From an uncultured Clostridia bacterium (GTDB lineage: Bacteria; Bacillota; Clostridia; Christensenellales; UBA1242): a stretch of 18,933 nucleotides of DNA. The position numbers and the translations under genes are program-made. Each line of letters opens with the position of its first letter. Position 1 is the first letter of the stretch. The stretch lies in assembly GCA_900554955.1 (NCBI GenBank), contig USJH01000002.1, positions 1 to 18,933 on the forward strand. The letters run 5' to 3'. Shown here piece after piece: positions 13,083 through 18,933 of the stretch. Below the pieces are notes generated by a model, which was not told where the DNA came from, ran no database searches, and was given only the letters and a program-made list of their open reading frames with translations.

Positions 13083-14255
13083 TTAAATTTTTCTTTCATA
13101 GTTGTTATCTTGTGGGGCAAGATAGCTTTCAACATTTCCAGTTTCTGAAAGCAAAATCACTCTTCCGCCACGATATTTTGTTGTGAATTTTAGTGTTGGA
13201 TAGGCGGTATAGTCCATGCTCATGCCATAGGAAAGGGTGATAGAAGTTGTTTTATCAAGAACTGAATAGTTGTTTTTGTGGTCATGTCCAACATAAACCC
13301 ATTTTGTGCAATCAAGTTCTGCCATTTTTTTATAAAGTCCATGTTGTTTGCCGTTGCAAACTGCTTCGCCTTGCGAACCCATTGTGATTTCAAAATTACT
13401 GTTTCCTTTTTTTGCTTCTGAGTAAAATGAAGAATATTCAGGGGTTGGAACATGCATGAATAATATGTTTTTAATGTCGGATTTTTCGGTTTTAAGTTTC
13501 AAGATTTCTTGCTCATACCATGAAACTTGCGAAGCTGATACTCCTTCATATCCAGTGCCGTCACGTCCGCCACTGTCCATTAAAATAAGAGAAGAAGAAA
13601 GTGTGCCATTGTTGTAAATTTTAACCGAATGATTGCCTTCTCCCTTAACATTTTTGTCACCACGAATGTAAAATGAAGTTGGGGCTTCTTCAATCTTTTT
13701 TGAAATATATTCTTTTGAAAGTGTTCCGGCTGGATCATGGTTGCCGAAACAAAATGTATATGGAATTCCAATCTTTTCAAAAAGTGAAATGAATGCATCA
13801 AGTTGATTTTTAGAGTTTCGGGTTACAGACGTGATCCAAATTGGAGAAAGTGCATCACCTGAAATAACAATAATGTCTGGGTTGGTTTTGTTCACACACT
13901 TTACAACTTGATCAACAACTTTTTTGTCAAGACTAAGAGTGAAAACACTGCAAGCAAAATGAATGTCGGTCAGTTGCAGAATTTTAAGGTCTCTGCCAGT
14001 TTTGTTGTTGATTGACACGGTTTGATTTGTTGTATCTTTTGAAATGACAACATTTTCAGTTGCTGAAGCAGTGATGTTTACTTTTGAAATATAGTTTAAA
14101 ATCCTAGAACTTCCAACAAACCAAGTGATTGTGAAAAATGTCAAAAACACAATAATGCATGCGGCGAGAATTGAAAAAACTTTTGCAAGTTTTCTGAACT
14201 TTTTGTTTTTCAAAGTGTTGCAGACTTGTTGTTTTTCTTTTGTGATTGCTTCCAT
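13083..14255 (-). CDS. Membrane-anchored calcineurin-like metallophosphoesterase (Dcr2-like)
   Basis: The product has 390 residues. The start is taken at 14255 because AAAGGAG lies just upstream; an earlier in-frame ATG at 14306 would overlap the promoter. An uncleaved signal anchor (about 24-46) places the catalytic domain outside the membrane. The full metallophosphoesterase set is present: Asp97-x-His99 (LTDIH), Gly-Asp 133-134, GNHD at 171-174, His268 (FMHVP) and GHDH at 323-326. The VGHDHKNNY context and the SWYEQE segment resemble Dcr2-like enzymes of Firmicutes. The natural substrate is unknown. It is first in a two-gene minus-strand unit with the acetyltransferase. Confidence 0.87.
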   Translation of the reverse strand: MEAITKEKQQVCNTLKNKKFRKLAKVFSILAACIIVFLTFFTITWFVGSSRILNYISKVNITASATENVVISKDTTNQTVSINNKTGRDLKILQLTDIHFACSVFTLSLDKKVVDQVVKCVNKTNPDIIVISGDALSPIWITSVTRNSKNQLDAFISLFEKIGIPYTFCFGNHDPAGTLSKEYISKKIEEAPTSFYIRGDKNVKGEGNHSVKIYNNGTLSSSLILMDSGGRDGTGYEGVSASQVSWYEQEILKLKTEKSDIKNILFMHVPTPEYSSFYSEAKKGNSNFEITMGSQGEAVCNGKQHGLYKKMAELDCTKWVYVGHDHKNNYSVLDKTTSITLSYGMSMDYTAYPTLKFTTKYRGGRVILLSETGNVESYLAPQDNNYERKI

Positions 14256-14276
14256 ATTTTGCTCCTTTATAATGAA

Positions 14277-14306
14277 ATGGTAACACAAATAAACGGAAAA
14301 GGTCAA
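14277..14306 (-). promoter_or_regulatory. Probable promoter of the phosphoesterase unit
   Basis: On the minus strand TTGACC (complement of 14301-14306) and TACCAT (complement of 14277-14282) are 18 bp apart, followed by AAAGGAG and the ATG at 14255. The -10 match is only moderate. Confidence 0.5.
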
Positions 14307-14373
14307 ATAAACTTGGTTAAGTTTTTTGTGCTAGATAAATTTAAAACCATTTCAAACAAAATTTGTTAAAATT

Positions 14374-14402
14374 TTTACAAGGCGTGTATGGCTTGTTATA
14401 CT
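14374..14402 (+). promoter_or_regulatory. Promoter with no intact gene behind it
   Basis: TTTACA at 14374-14379 and TATACT at 14397-14402 have an ideal 17-bp spacer. The predicted transcript begins near 14409 and enters a broken lipoprotein-like reading frame, so the promoter looks like a survivor of a decayed gene or serves a short RNA. Confidence 0.65.
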
Positions 14403-14430
14403 AAAAACATAAAAATTAAGAAAAGTTATA

Positions 14431-14571
14431 ATGAAAAAGACACTTTTTAACATTCGCATTTTTATTTGTTCTTTTGCTTGCAAGTTTTTGCATGTGTTTT
14501 TCTTTTGAAAAAAATGTCAAGCAGAATTGTGCAATTTCTTTCATGAAATGCGTGATTTTTCATTTGTCATG
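14431..14571 (+). pseudogene. Probable decayed lipoprotein gene fragment
   Basis: ATG at 14431 begins MKKTLF, then the frame loses sense and stops at the TGA near 14506. In the +1 frame the sequence from about 14445 reads LTFAFLFVLLLASFCMCFSFEKN, a hydrophobic core ending in a lipobox-like LASFC, and continues to a TGA at 14569-14571. Joining the frames near the CTTTTTAAC run gives a textbook lipoprotein signal peptide behind a good promoter. The remaining ~20 residues are unrecognisable, so both a frameshift and a 3' deletion are likely. Confidence 0.4.
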
Positions 14572-14591
14572 AAAATAATATGTGCTATAAT
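14564..14591 (+). promoter_or_regulatory. Promoter for the NUDIX gene
   Basis: TTGTCA at 14564-14569 and TATAAT at 14586-14591 are separated by 16 bp. AAGGAG at 14610-14615 precedes the ATG at 14623 by 7 bases. Confidence 0.75.
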
Positions 14592-14622
14592 AATTTAACA
14601 ATATTTTGCAAGGAGAATAGAA

Positions 14623-15045
14623 ATGAGAACAAGTGCAAGAGCAATTATAATTCAAAACGGAGAACTTTTAACAATGTTTCGTCACAGGGAAAAAGATGGA
14701 AAAGTTAAAGAATATTATGTGATTCCTGGTGGCGGCAGAGAAGAAGGAGAAAAACTTGAAGACACCGTAAAAAGAGAACTTCAAGAAGAAATGAATGTTG
14801 AAATTAAAGTTTTGGGCTATCTTGGAAAACGTGAAGATGACGAAACGTGTGCACACTATTTCCATTGTCAAATCATAAACGGGCCTCCAATCCTTGGCGG
14901 TGAAGAACTTGACCGCATGAATAAGGCAAATTTTTATGAACCAAGATTTATTCCTATTTCAAAAATTGACGGTCTGGATATGAACGGAAAAGAATTTGTT
15001 AAAATGGCAATGAAAAACAAGTATATTGAGCAAATTGAAAAATAA
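14623..15045 (+). CDS. NUDIX hydrolase
   Basis: The product has 140 residues forming a single NUDIX domain. The NUDIX box runs from Gly37 to Val59 as G-x5-E43-x7-R51-E52-L-x-E55-E56-x-N-V, so the metal-binding residues are complete and only the usual Gly near the end is Asn58. The family hydrolyses nucleoside diphosphates linked to another group, using Mg2+. The substrate is not evident; short stand-alone members often act on oxidised nucleotides or sugar nucleotides. The gene has its own promoter and terminator and is not in an operon. Confidence 0.85.
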   Translation: MRTSARAIIIQNGELLTMFRHREKDGKVKEYYVIPGGGREEGEKLEDTVKRELQEEMNVEIKVLGYLGKREDDETCAHYFHCQIINGPPILGGEELDRMNKANFYEPRFIPISKIDGLDMNGKEFVKMAMKNKYIEQIEK

Positions 15046-15046
15046 A

Positions 15047-15072
15047 AAAAAGACCGAAAGGTCTTTTACTTT
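15047..15072. terminator. Bidirectional intrinsic terminator
   Basis: AAAAGACC (15048-15055) pairs with GGTCTTTT (15060-15067) around GAAA. On the minus strand it is followed by TTTTATTTTT, serving the convergent regulator gene. On the + strand it ends the NUDIX gene. Confidence 0.88.
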
Positions 15073-15099
15073 TGAAAAATAAATTCATATTTTAAAATT

Positions 15100-15306
15100 T
15101 TAATAATCAGAAAGTCCGATAAGAAAATCGGCACTGACACCGAAAAACACTGCAAGGTTATAAAGATTGTCTATTGTTGGTGTTCTTTGACCTTTTTCCC
15201 ATTTAATGATAATAGAGTCACTCACACCAATTTGATTTGCAAGTTTTTTTGCAGATAAACCTTTCTCTGTTCTAAGTTCTTTAAGTCTTTCACAAAATAC
15301 TTTCAT
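15100..15306 (-). CDS. XRE-family (Cro/CI) transcriptional regulator, 68 aa
   Basis: The product is a bare helix-turn-helix domain: residues 5-61 contain LKELRTEKGLSAKKLANQIG, VSDSIIIKWEKGQRTPTIDNL and LAVFFGVSADFLIG, which match HTH_3 closely. There is no extra ligand or dimerisation domain. AAAGGAG precedes the ATG on the minus strand. It is divergent from another small HTH-like gene across a 100-bp region with repeated TAGT elements, so it probably represses its own and the opposite promoter. Confidence 0.88.
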   Translation of the reverse strand: MKVFCERLKELRTEKGLSAKKLANQIGVSDSIIIKWEKGQRTPTIDNLYNLAVFFGVSADFLIGLSDY

Positions 15307-15330
15307 ATTCGCTCCTTTATTTGTTTTGAT

Positions 15331-15384
15331 TTTAGTACTATAGTTAGTGATTTGGTTGACAACTGACTTTTGTACGTGTATAAA
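15331..15384. promoter_or_regulatory. Divergent promoter/operator region between two HTH genes
   Basis: On the + strand TTGACA (15356-15361) and TATAAA (15379-15384) are 17 bp apart. GTTGACAAC overlapping the -35 is an odd-centred palindrome, and ACTATAGT (15337-15344) is a perfect one flanked by further TAGT copies. The minus-strand promoter is less clear (TTGTCA at 15357-15362 complement, no good -10). The short palindromes suit dimeric HTH_3 repressors. Confidence 0.6.
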
Positions 15385-15407
15385 TAAAGATGGAGCGGAG
15401 AAAATTT

Positions 15408-15608
15408 ATGAAGCAAATTATCAATGTTGACATTATTGCCGGATTCATGTTTAAAAACAGAATGAAAGAAAAAGAGTTTTGTGATTTTTGTGAAATTCCT
15501 TATCCACTTATTTCTCGAATAATTTTTAATGACTATGATTTTAATTTCATGTTTTTACTGCAAATTGCAGAAAAAATTGGAGTTGACATTAAACAACTTT
15601 TTATATAA
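15408..15608 (+). CDS. Small Cro/CI-like DNA-binding protein, 66 aa
   Basis: The start is set at 15408 because GGAG at 15397-15400 precedes it by 7 bases; the ATG at 15390 lies only 5 bases after the -10 box. The sequence follows an HTH_3 layout: a first helix pair FMFKNRMKEKEFCDFCEIPYP, LISRIIF as recognition helix, then FMFLLQIAEKIGVDIKQLFI, the typical last helix. The match is weaker than for the divergent partner. It is transcribed towards the germination operon but separated from it by a terminator. Confidence 0.7.
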   Translation: MKQIINVDIIAGFMFKNRMKEKEFCDFCEIPYPLISRIIFNDYDFNFMFLLQIAEKIGVDIKQLFI

Positions 15609-15613
15609 TTTCC

Positions 15614-15650
15614 AAAACGGGCAAATTTATTCTTTGCTCGTTTTTGTTTG
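15614..15650 (+). terminator. Intrinsic terminator after the small HTH gene
   Basis: AAAACGGGCAAA (15614-15625) pairs with TTTGCTCGTTTT (15633-15644), 12 bp with one G-U, then TGTTTG. It insulates the germination operon from the regulator promoter. No sigma-G-type promoter (CATnnTA) could be identified with confidence before 15712. Confidence 0.75.
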
Positions 15651-15711
15651 TGTAAAAAAGATTACATAAAACCGCTTTTTGTTGCTCAAACTAGCAGAAA
15701 GGAAAAACAAA

Positions 15712-17196
15712 ATGAAGGGTGGAATTAAACAAAAGGTTCTTGATTGGTTTGGTGAAAACTGTGGCATAGAGTGTCAAGAGTTTGATCTTTCAAGCAAAAA
15801 AGTTTTCTTTTTTTATGTTTCTTGCATGGTTAACAAGGAAATTGTTTTGTCTGGGCTTTTGCTTGCTCTTCGTGAGTCTGAGTTTAAAAAGGGGAGCATT
15901 TTAAGTCAACTTCAAAAAGACATTTTTGCTTCGGTGAAGGTTAAATCCGTTCAAGAAAAGGCTCAAGTTCAAGAAGAAATTTTCAATGGTGCGGTTGTTA
16001 TTGCGGTTGAAGGTGAAAAAGGTTTTTTAAGCATTCCATCTCCTGGATATAGCAAACGTGCAATTGCTGAACCACCAAGCGAAAGTGTTCTTCGTGGGCC
16101 ACGGGAAGGGTTTATTGAAGATATTGAAACCAATCTAGGACTTGTGCGAAAACGTCTTAAAACTCCAAATTTGGCGGTGAAAAACCATGTTGTTGGACGA
16201 AGAACGCAAACAAAAATTGCAATTGTTTATCTTGACGATGTTGCATCTAAAAACGTTGTCAAAGAAATTGAAAAAAGAATTGAAGAGTTTGATATTGATG
16301 GGGTTGTTGATTCATATTATATTCAAGAAATGCTCGGTTCAAAAGAAGAGCGATTTTTTAAAAGAATTGGAACAACCGAAAAACCTGACGTTGTTGTTGC
16401 AAAGGTTTTAGAAGGCCGTGTTGCCATTATTGTTGACGGCTCGCCAACTGTTTTAACGGCACCATACGTCTATTTCGAAGATCTTCAGTCGCCTAACGAT
16501 TATTATGACATTCCTGCACGTTCAACAATTGTTCGCATTTTAAGGCTTATGGGTTTGCTTCTTGCAATCATGCTTCCAGGAATTTATGTTGCATTGCAAA
16601 GCTATCAATATAGGGTTTTGCCCATCAACTTTTTAATAAGTTTGTTAAATTCGATTGAAGGGTTAAGTTTCCCGCCAATTTTGGAAATATTGTTTGTGTT
16701 GTTTTTGTTTGAAATTCTTGGTGAAGCAAGTGTTCGAATGCCAAAGCAACTTGGAATGGCACTTTCAATTATCGGGGCTTTGATTCTTGGAAACACGGCA
16801 GTTCAAGCGGGAATAATTACACCGCCAAGTATTGTGGTTGTTGCCATTTCAGGAATCACGATATACATTATTCCGAACCAATCAAGCGAACTTTCAGTTA
16901 TTCGCACGGTGATGACAGTTCTTGGCGGAATAAGTGGGTTTTATGGCTTGTTTATTGGATTTTTCGTGCTTTTGACATATCTTGTTTCAATTGAAAATTT
17001 TGGTGCTCCATATTTTGCGCCATATGCACCAAATGTTGCAACCGACATGAAAGATAGTTTCATTAAACAGCCACTTTCTTATATGAAATATCGCCCAAAA
17101 AGTTTTAAAACAAAAAACAGTATAAGGCTTGTTAATGATAAAAATGACAAATCTAAAAACCAAAATACAAACAAAAAGGCGGTGAATGGCTTGTGA
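15712..17196 (+). CDS. gerA: Spore germination receptor subunit A (GerA family)
   Basis: The product has 494 residues, normal for GerA/GerAA. The start is at 15712, after AAAGGA (15698-15703); an upstream in-frame ATG at 15679 has no ribosome binding site. The cytoplasmic N-terminal domain (about 1-270) contains the family signature EPPSESVLRGPREGFIED, with RGPREGF at 128-134. The C-terminal half has about five membrane helices from about 272 to 450, with LPGIYVALQ, PFPPILE-like and EILGEASVRMP segments, and a polar Lys/Asn tail. With the B and C subunits it forms the inner-membrane nutrient receptor of the spore. The stop overlaps the gerB GTG by four bases (GTGA). Confidence 0.92.
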   Translation: MKGGIKQKVLDWFGENCGIECQEFDLSSKKVFFFYVSCMVNKEIVLSGLLLALRESEFKKGSILSQLQKDIFASVKVKSVQEKAQVQEEIFNGAVVIAVEGEKGFLSIPSPGYSKRAIAEPPSESVLRGPREGFIEDIETNLGLVRKRLKTPNLAVKNHVVGRRTQTKIAIVYLDDVASKNVVKEIEKRIEEFDIDGVVDSYYIQEMLGSKEERFFKRIGTTEKPDVVVAKVLEGRVAIIVDGSPTVLTAPYVYFEDLQSPNDYYDIPARSTIVRILRLMGLLLAIMLPGIYVALQSYQYRVLPINFLISLLNSIEGLSFPPILEILFVLFLFEILGEASVRMPKQLGMALSIIGALILGNTAVQAGIITPPSIVVVAISGITIYIIPNQSSELSVIRTVMTVLGGISGFYGLFIGFFVLLTYLVSIENFGAPYFAPYAPNVATDMKDSFIKQPLSYMKYRPKSFKTKNSIRLVNDKNDKSKNQNTNKKAVNGL

Positions 17197-18440
17197 AAAA
17201 AGAACTCACAAAACGCCAAGCAATGATTCTTTTATTCATTTGTTTTGTTGCAAATAAGGCTCAAAGGCTTCCAAGTTTTATTGCTACAAACATGGGCAGG
17301 CATGGTTGGCTTGTGACTTTAATTTTGGGGTTGATTGATGTTTTAATGTTGTTTATCATGCTCTGGACAAATCACACAGCGAATGGACGAACATGTTATG
17401 ACATGTGTAAAAATGCGGGCGGAAAATGTTTTGCAAAATTTATTGTTTTTTTCTTTTCACTTTACTATATTTTGAATGCACTTTTGCCATATGAGGCAAT
17501 TCATGATGTGTTTTCAAATGTGCTATTTGACCACTTGTCTTGGGAACTTTATAGTTTTTTTATTGTTTTTGCTCTTGCATTTTTGGCAACTCATGGGCTT
17601 AAAACAATTGGAAGGGTGAGTGAACTGTTGGTCTGGACAATTGGTGCTGGACTGATTGGACTTTTAATTTTAGGTGCAACAACAACCGACTTTTTACGGG
17701 TTTTGCCAATATATGACATTGATGCGGGCAAACTTTTTGAAACTTGCTTTTCATATAGTATGTGGTTTGGCGATTTCACCATTGTTTACATTTTCATGGG
17801 GCGGGTGAAAGAAGATGATGGCAGAATGAATTTCTGGTTTCCTGTTGTTCTTATGTTAAGTGTTCTAGTAATGTCGTTTGGCTATACGGTTTATTATGGG
17901 CTTTACGATGTTCTTGCACCTGAGCAGACAAATGCAATAAGTTCCATTTCTCAGTTTGCACTTTTGAATCTTGACATTGGAAGGGTTGATTGGTTTTTGG
18001 TTTTATTTTTCGAACTTTCAACTTTCATTTCAAGTGGTCTATATATTTTTGGTGCTTCAAAATGTTTGTGCCAAGTGTTTGAAATTAAACATCAAAAGGT
18101 TGTCACAATTGTGCTTCCGATAATCATTTATTTGTTTGATATTTTTGTTTTTAAAAGTGTTGGTCGTGGGGCAAGCAAGCTTGCAAGATATGTAAAATAT
18201 TTCTTTCCTGTGATTGCAATTGGTTTTCCAATTGTTTTGCTTATTGCTTCGTTTGTTTCACGAAAAAAGGACAGAAAAAAGGTTCAGCCATATAAAAATT
18301 ATGAAACACTATATTCACACAATAAAGTTGGAATTTCAAAAAATGTTTTGTCGGTTGCGAAAAAGAATATGCAACTCAGAAAAGAGCTAACATTTTGCGA
18401 ATCAAACATGCAAGGGGGAAAACGTCCATGCAAAAAATAG
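17193..18440 (+). CDS. gerB: Spore germination receptor subunit B (GerB/GerAB family transporter)
   Basis: The product has 415 residues. The GTG start overlaps the gerA stop as GTGA, so translation is probably coupled. About ten hydrophobic segments cover residues 8-355, as expected for the APC-superfamily spore germination permease that carries the germinant-binding pocket. TKRQAMILLFICFVANKAQRL is the usual first helix region. The protein is about 50 residues longer than common GerAB proteins because of a basic hydrophilic C-terminal tail rich in Lys and Asn after the last helix. The last 13 bases overlap gerC. Confidence 0.88.
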   Translation: MKKELTKRQAMILLFICFVANKAQRLPSFIATNMGRHGWLVTLILGLIDVLMLFIMLWTNHTANGRTCYDMCKNAGGKCFAKFIVFFFSLYYILNALLPYEAIHDVFSNVLFDHLSWELYSFFIVFALAFLATHGLKTIGRVSELLVWTIGAGLIGLLILGATTTDFLRVLPIYDIDAGKLFETCFSYSMWFGDFTIVYIFMGRVKEDDGRMNFWFPVVLMLSVLVMSFGYTVYYGLYDVLAPEQTNAISSISQFALLNLDIGRVDWFLVLFFELSTFISSGLYIFGASKCLCQVFEIKHQKVVTIVLPIIIYLFDIFVFKSVGRGASKLARYVKYFFPVIAIGFPIVLLIASFVSRKKDRKKVQPYKNYETLYSHNKVGISKNVLSVAKKNMQLRKELTFCESNMQGGKRPCKK

Positions 18441-18916
18441 CAAGATTCATCAAGAAACACACATGGGTGTTATTGCTTCTTTCTTGTCTTGTTTTTGTTC
18501 CGCAAAGCTTTTCATATCAGGCTAAACTTAACATGAGAGTTATCGTAACTGGCATGGGGGTTGATAAGGTTGAAGATGGCTATGAAATCACTGCACAGGT
18601 TGTAATGCCAACTCCGGGAAGCGAGTCTGGTGGTGGAAGTGCAACACTTGGTTTTATTTCAGAAATTGGAATAAATATAAGCGATGGAATTCAAAAAATA
18701 GCATATAAAATCGGAAAGACTGCGGGGCTTTCACACATGAGCTTTTTGATTGTTGGGCAAAGCATGCTTGAAGACAATTTGGCAGAAGAACTTGATTATT
18801 TTGTTCGTGACCCCGAACTTAACACTTCGGTAATGATGCTGATAAGTCCAACTTCTGCAAAAGAAATGTTAAGCAAAACTGAAAGTTTAGAGCTATCGGC
18901 TGGGGTTGGGCTTTAA
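18428..18916 (+). CDS. gerC: Spore germination subunit C (GerC family), reading frame ends early
   Basis: The start is ATG 18428, after AAGGGGG (18412-18418), overlapping gerB by 13 bases. Only 162 codons precede the TAA at 18914-18916, whereas GerC proteins are usually about 370-400 residues. The N-terminal GerC domain is recognisable: VIVTGMGVDKVEDGYEITAQVVMPTPG, then GLSHMSFLIVGQ, and FVRDPELNTSVMMLIS. GerC proteins are normally lipoproteins with Cys-Trp-Asp after the signal. Here a Cys occurs within LLLLSCLVF, but hydrophobic sequence continues past it and QSFSYQ looks more like a signal-peptidase I site. The stop falls inside the conserved domain, so the gene is probably broken or the base miscalled. 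Confidence 0.8.
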   Translation: MQKIARFIKKHTWVLLLLSCLVFVPQSFSYQAKLNMRVIVTGMGVDKVEDGYEITAQVVMPTPGSESGGGSATLGFISEIGINISDGIQKIAYKIGKTAGLSHMSFLIVGQSMLEDNLAEELDYFVRDPELNTSVMMLISPTSAKEMLSKTESLELSAGVGL

Positions 18917-18933
18917 AAAGTTTTTCTTTTTAA

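Noticed and set aside
15600..15711. Sigma-G/sigma-F promoter before gerA
   Set aside because: CATAAAA at 15665 resembles the -10, but no matching -35 lies at the right distance, so I do not annotate it.

Overview
The window is AT-rich DNA from a spore-forming, low-GC Gram-positive bacterium. It carries a gerA/gerB/gerC-type spore germination operon, a lipoteichoic-acid-synthase-like enzyme, InlB-type surface repeats, strong AAGGAG ribosome binding sites and TTGACA/TATAAT promoters. An uncultured gut Clostridia lineage is my best guess; the sequence does not fix the taxon.

Layout. Positions 1-3033 hold the 3' part of a large secreted protein: InlB_B/Listeria-Bacteroides-type repeats, then a probable beta-helix, with a likely frameshift just before the stop. 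Positions 3034-4017 contain no protein gene, but about 3100-3730 is densely folded and looks like a large structured RNA. It has two hairpins with an identical 10-nt loop on different stems, a 14-bp stem capped by a palindromic loop, and a compound 3' helix. All three of the best stems contain one G-U pair that is only compatible with the + strand. Next come a membrane protein with two SHOCT-like modules (4018-4842), a two-gene lipid/envelope operon of a DagK-like lipid kinase and an LtaS-like phosphoglycerol transferase (4986-7990), and an RNHCP zinc-ribbon protein (8113-8451).

Positions 8481-11356 are an aspS-asnS operon. Its leader contains a promoter, an 11-codon ORF with four Asp/Asn codons, and an intrinsic terminator directly before aspS. 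This fits ribosome-mediated attenuation rather than the T-box usual for Firmicute synthetase operons. Positions 11452-12546 hold two small membrane ORFs and a DUF84 (YjjX-like) inosine/xanthosine triphosphatase. On the minus strand lie a GNAT acetyltransferase and a membrane-anchored calcineurin-like phosphoesterase (12605-14255). A promoter-bearing stretch with a probable decayed lipoprotein gene (14374-14570) follows, then a NUDIX hydrolase (14623-15045). A divergent pair of short Cro/CI-type regulators (15100-15608) precedes the germination operon gerA-gerB-gerC (15712-18916). Its gerC reading frame stops after 162 codons, well short of the family length.

Transcription units are mostly short and separated by clear intrinsic terminators, several serving convergent genes on both strands. 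The clearest co-operating sets are DagK with LtaS-like (lipid recycling with polyglycerolphosphate synthesis), AspRS with AsnRS under shared leader control, and the three Ger proteins.
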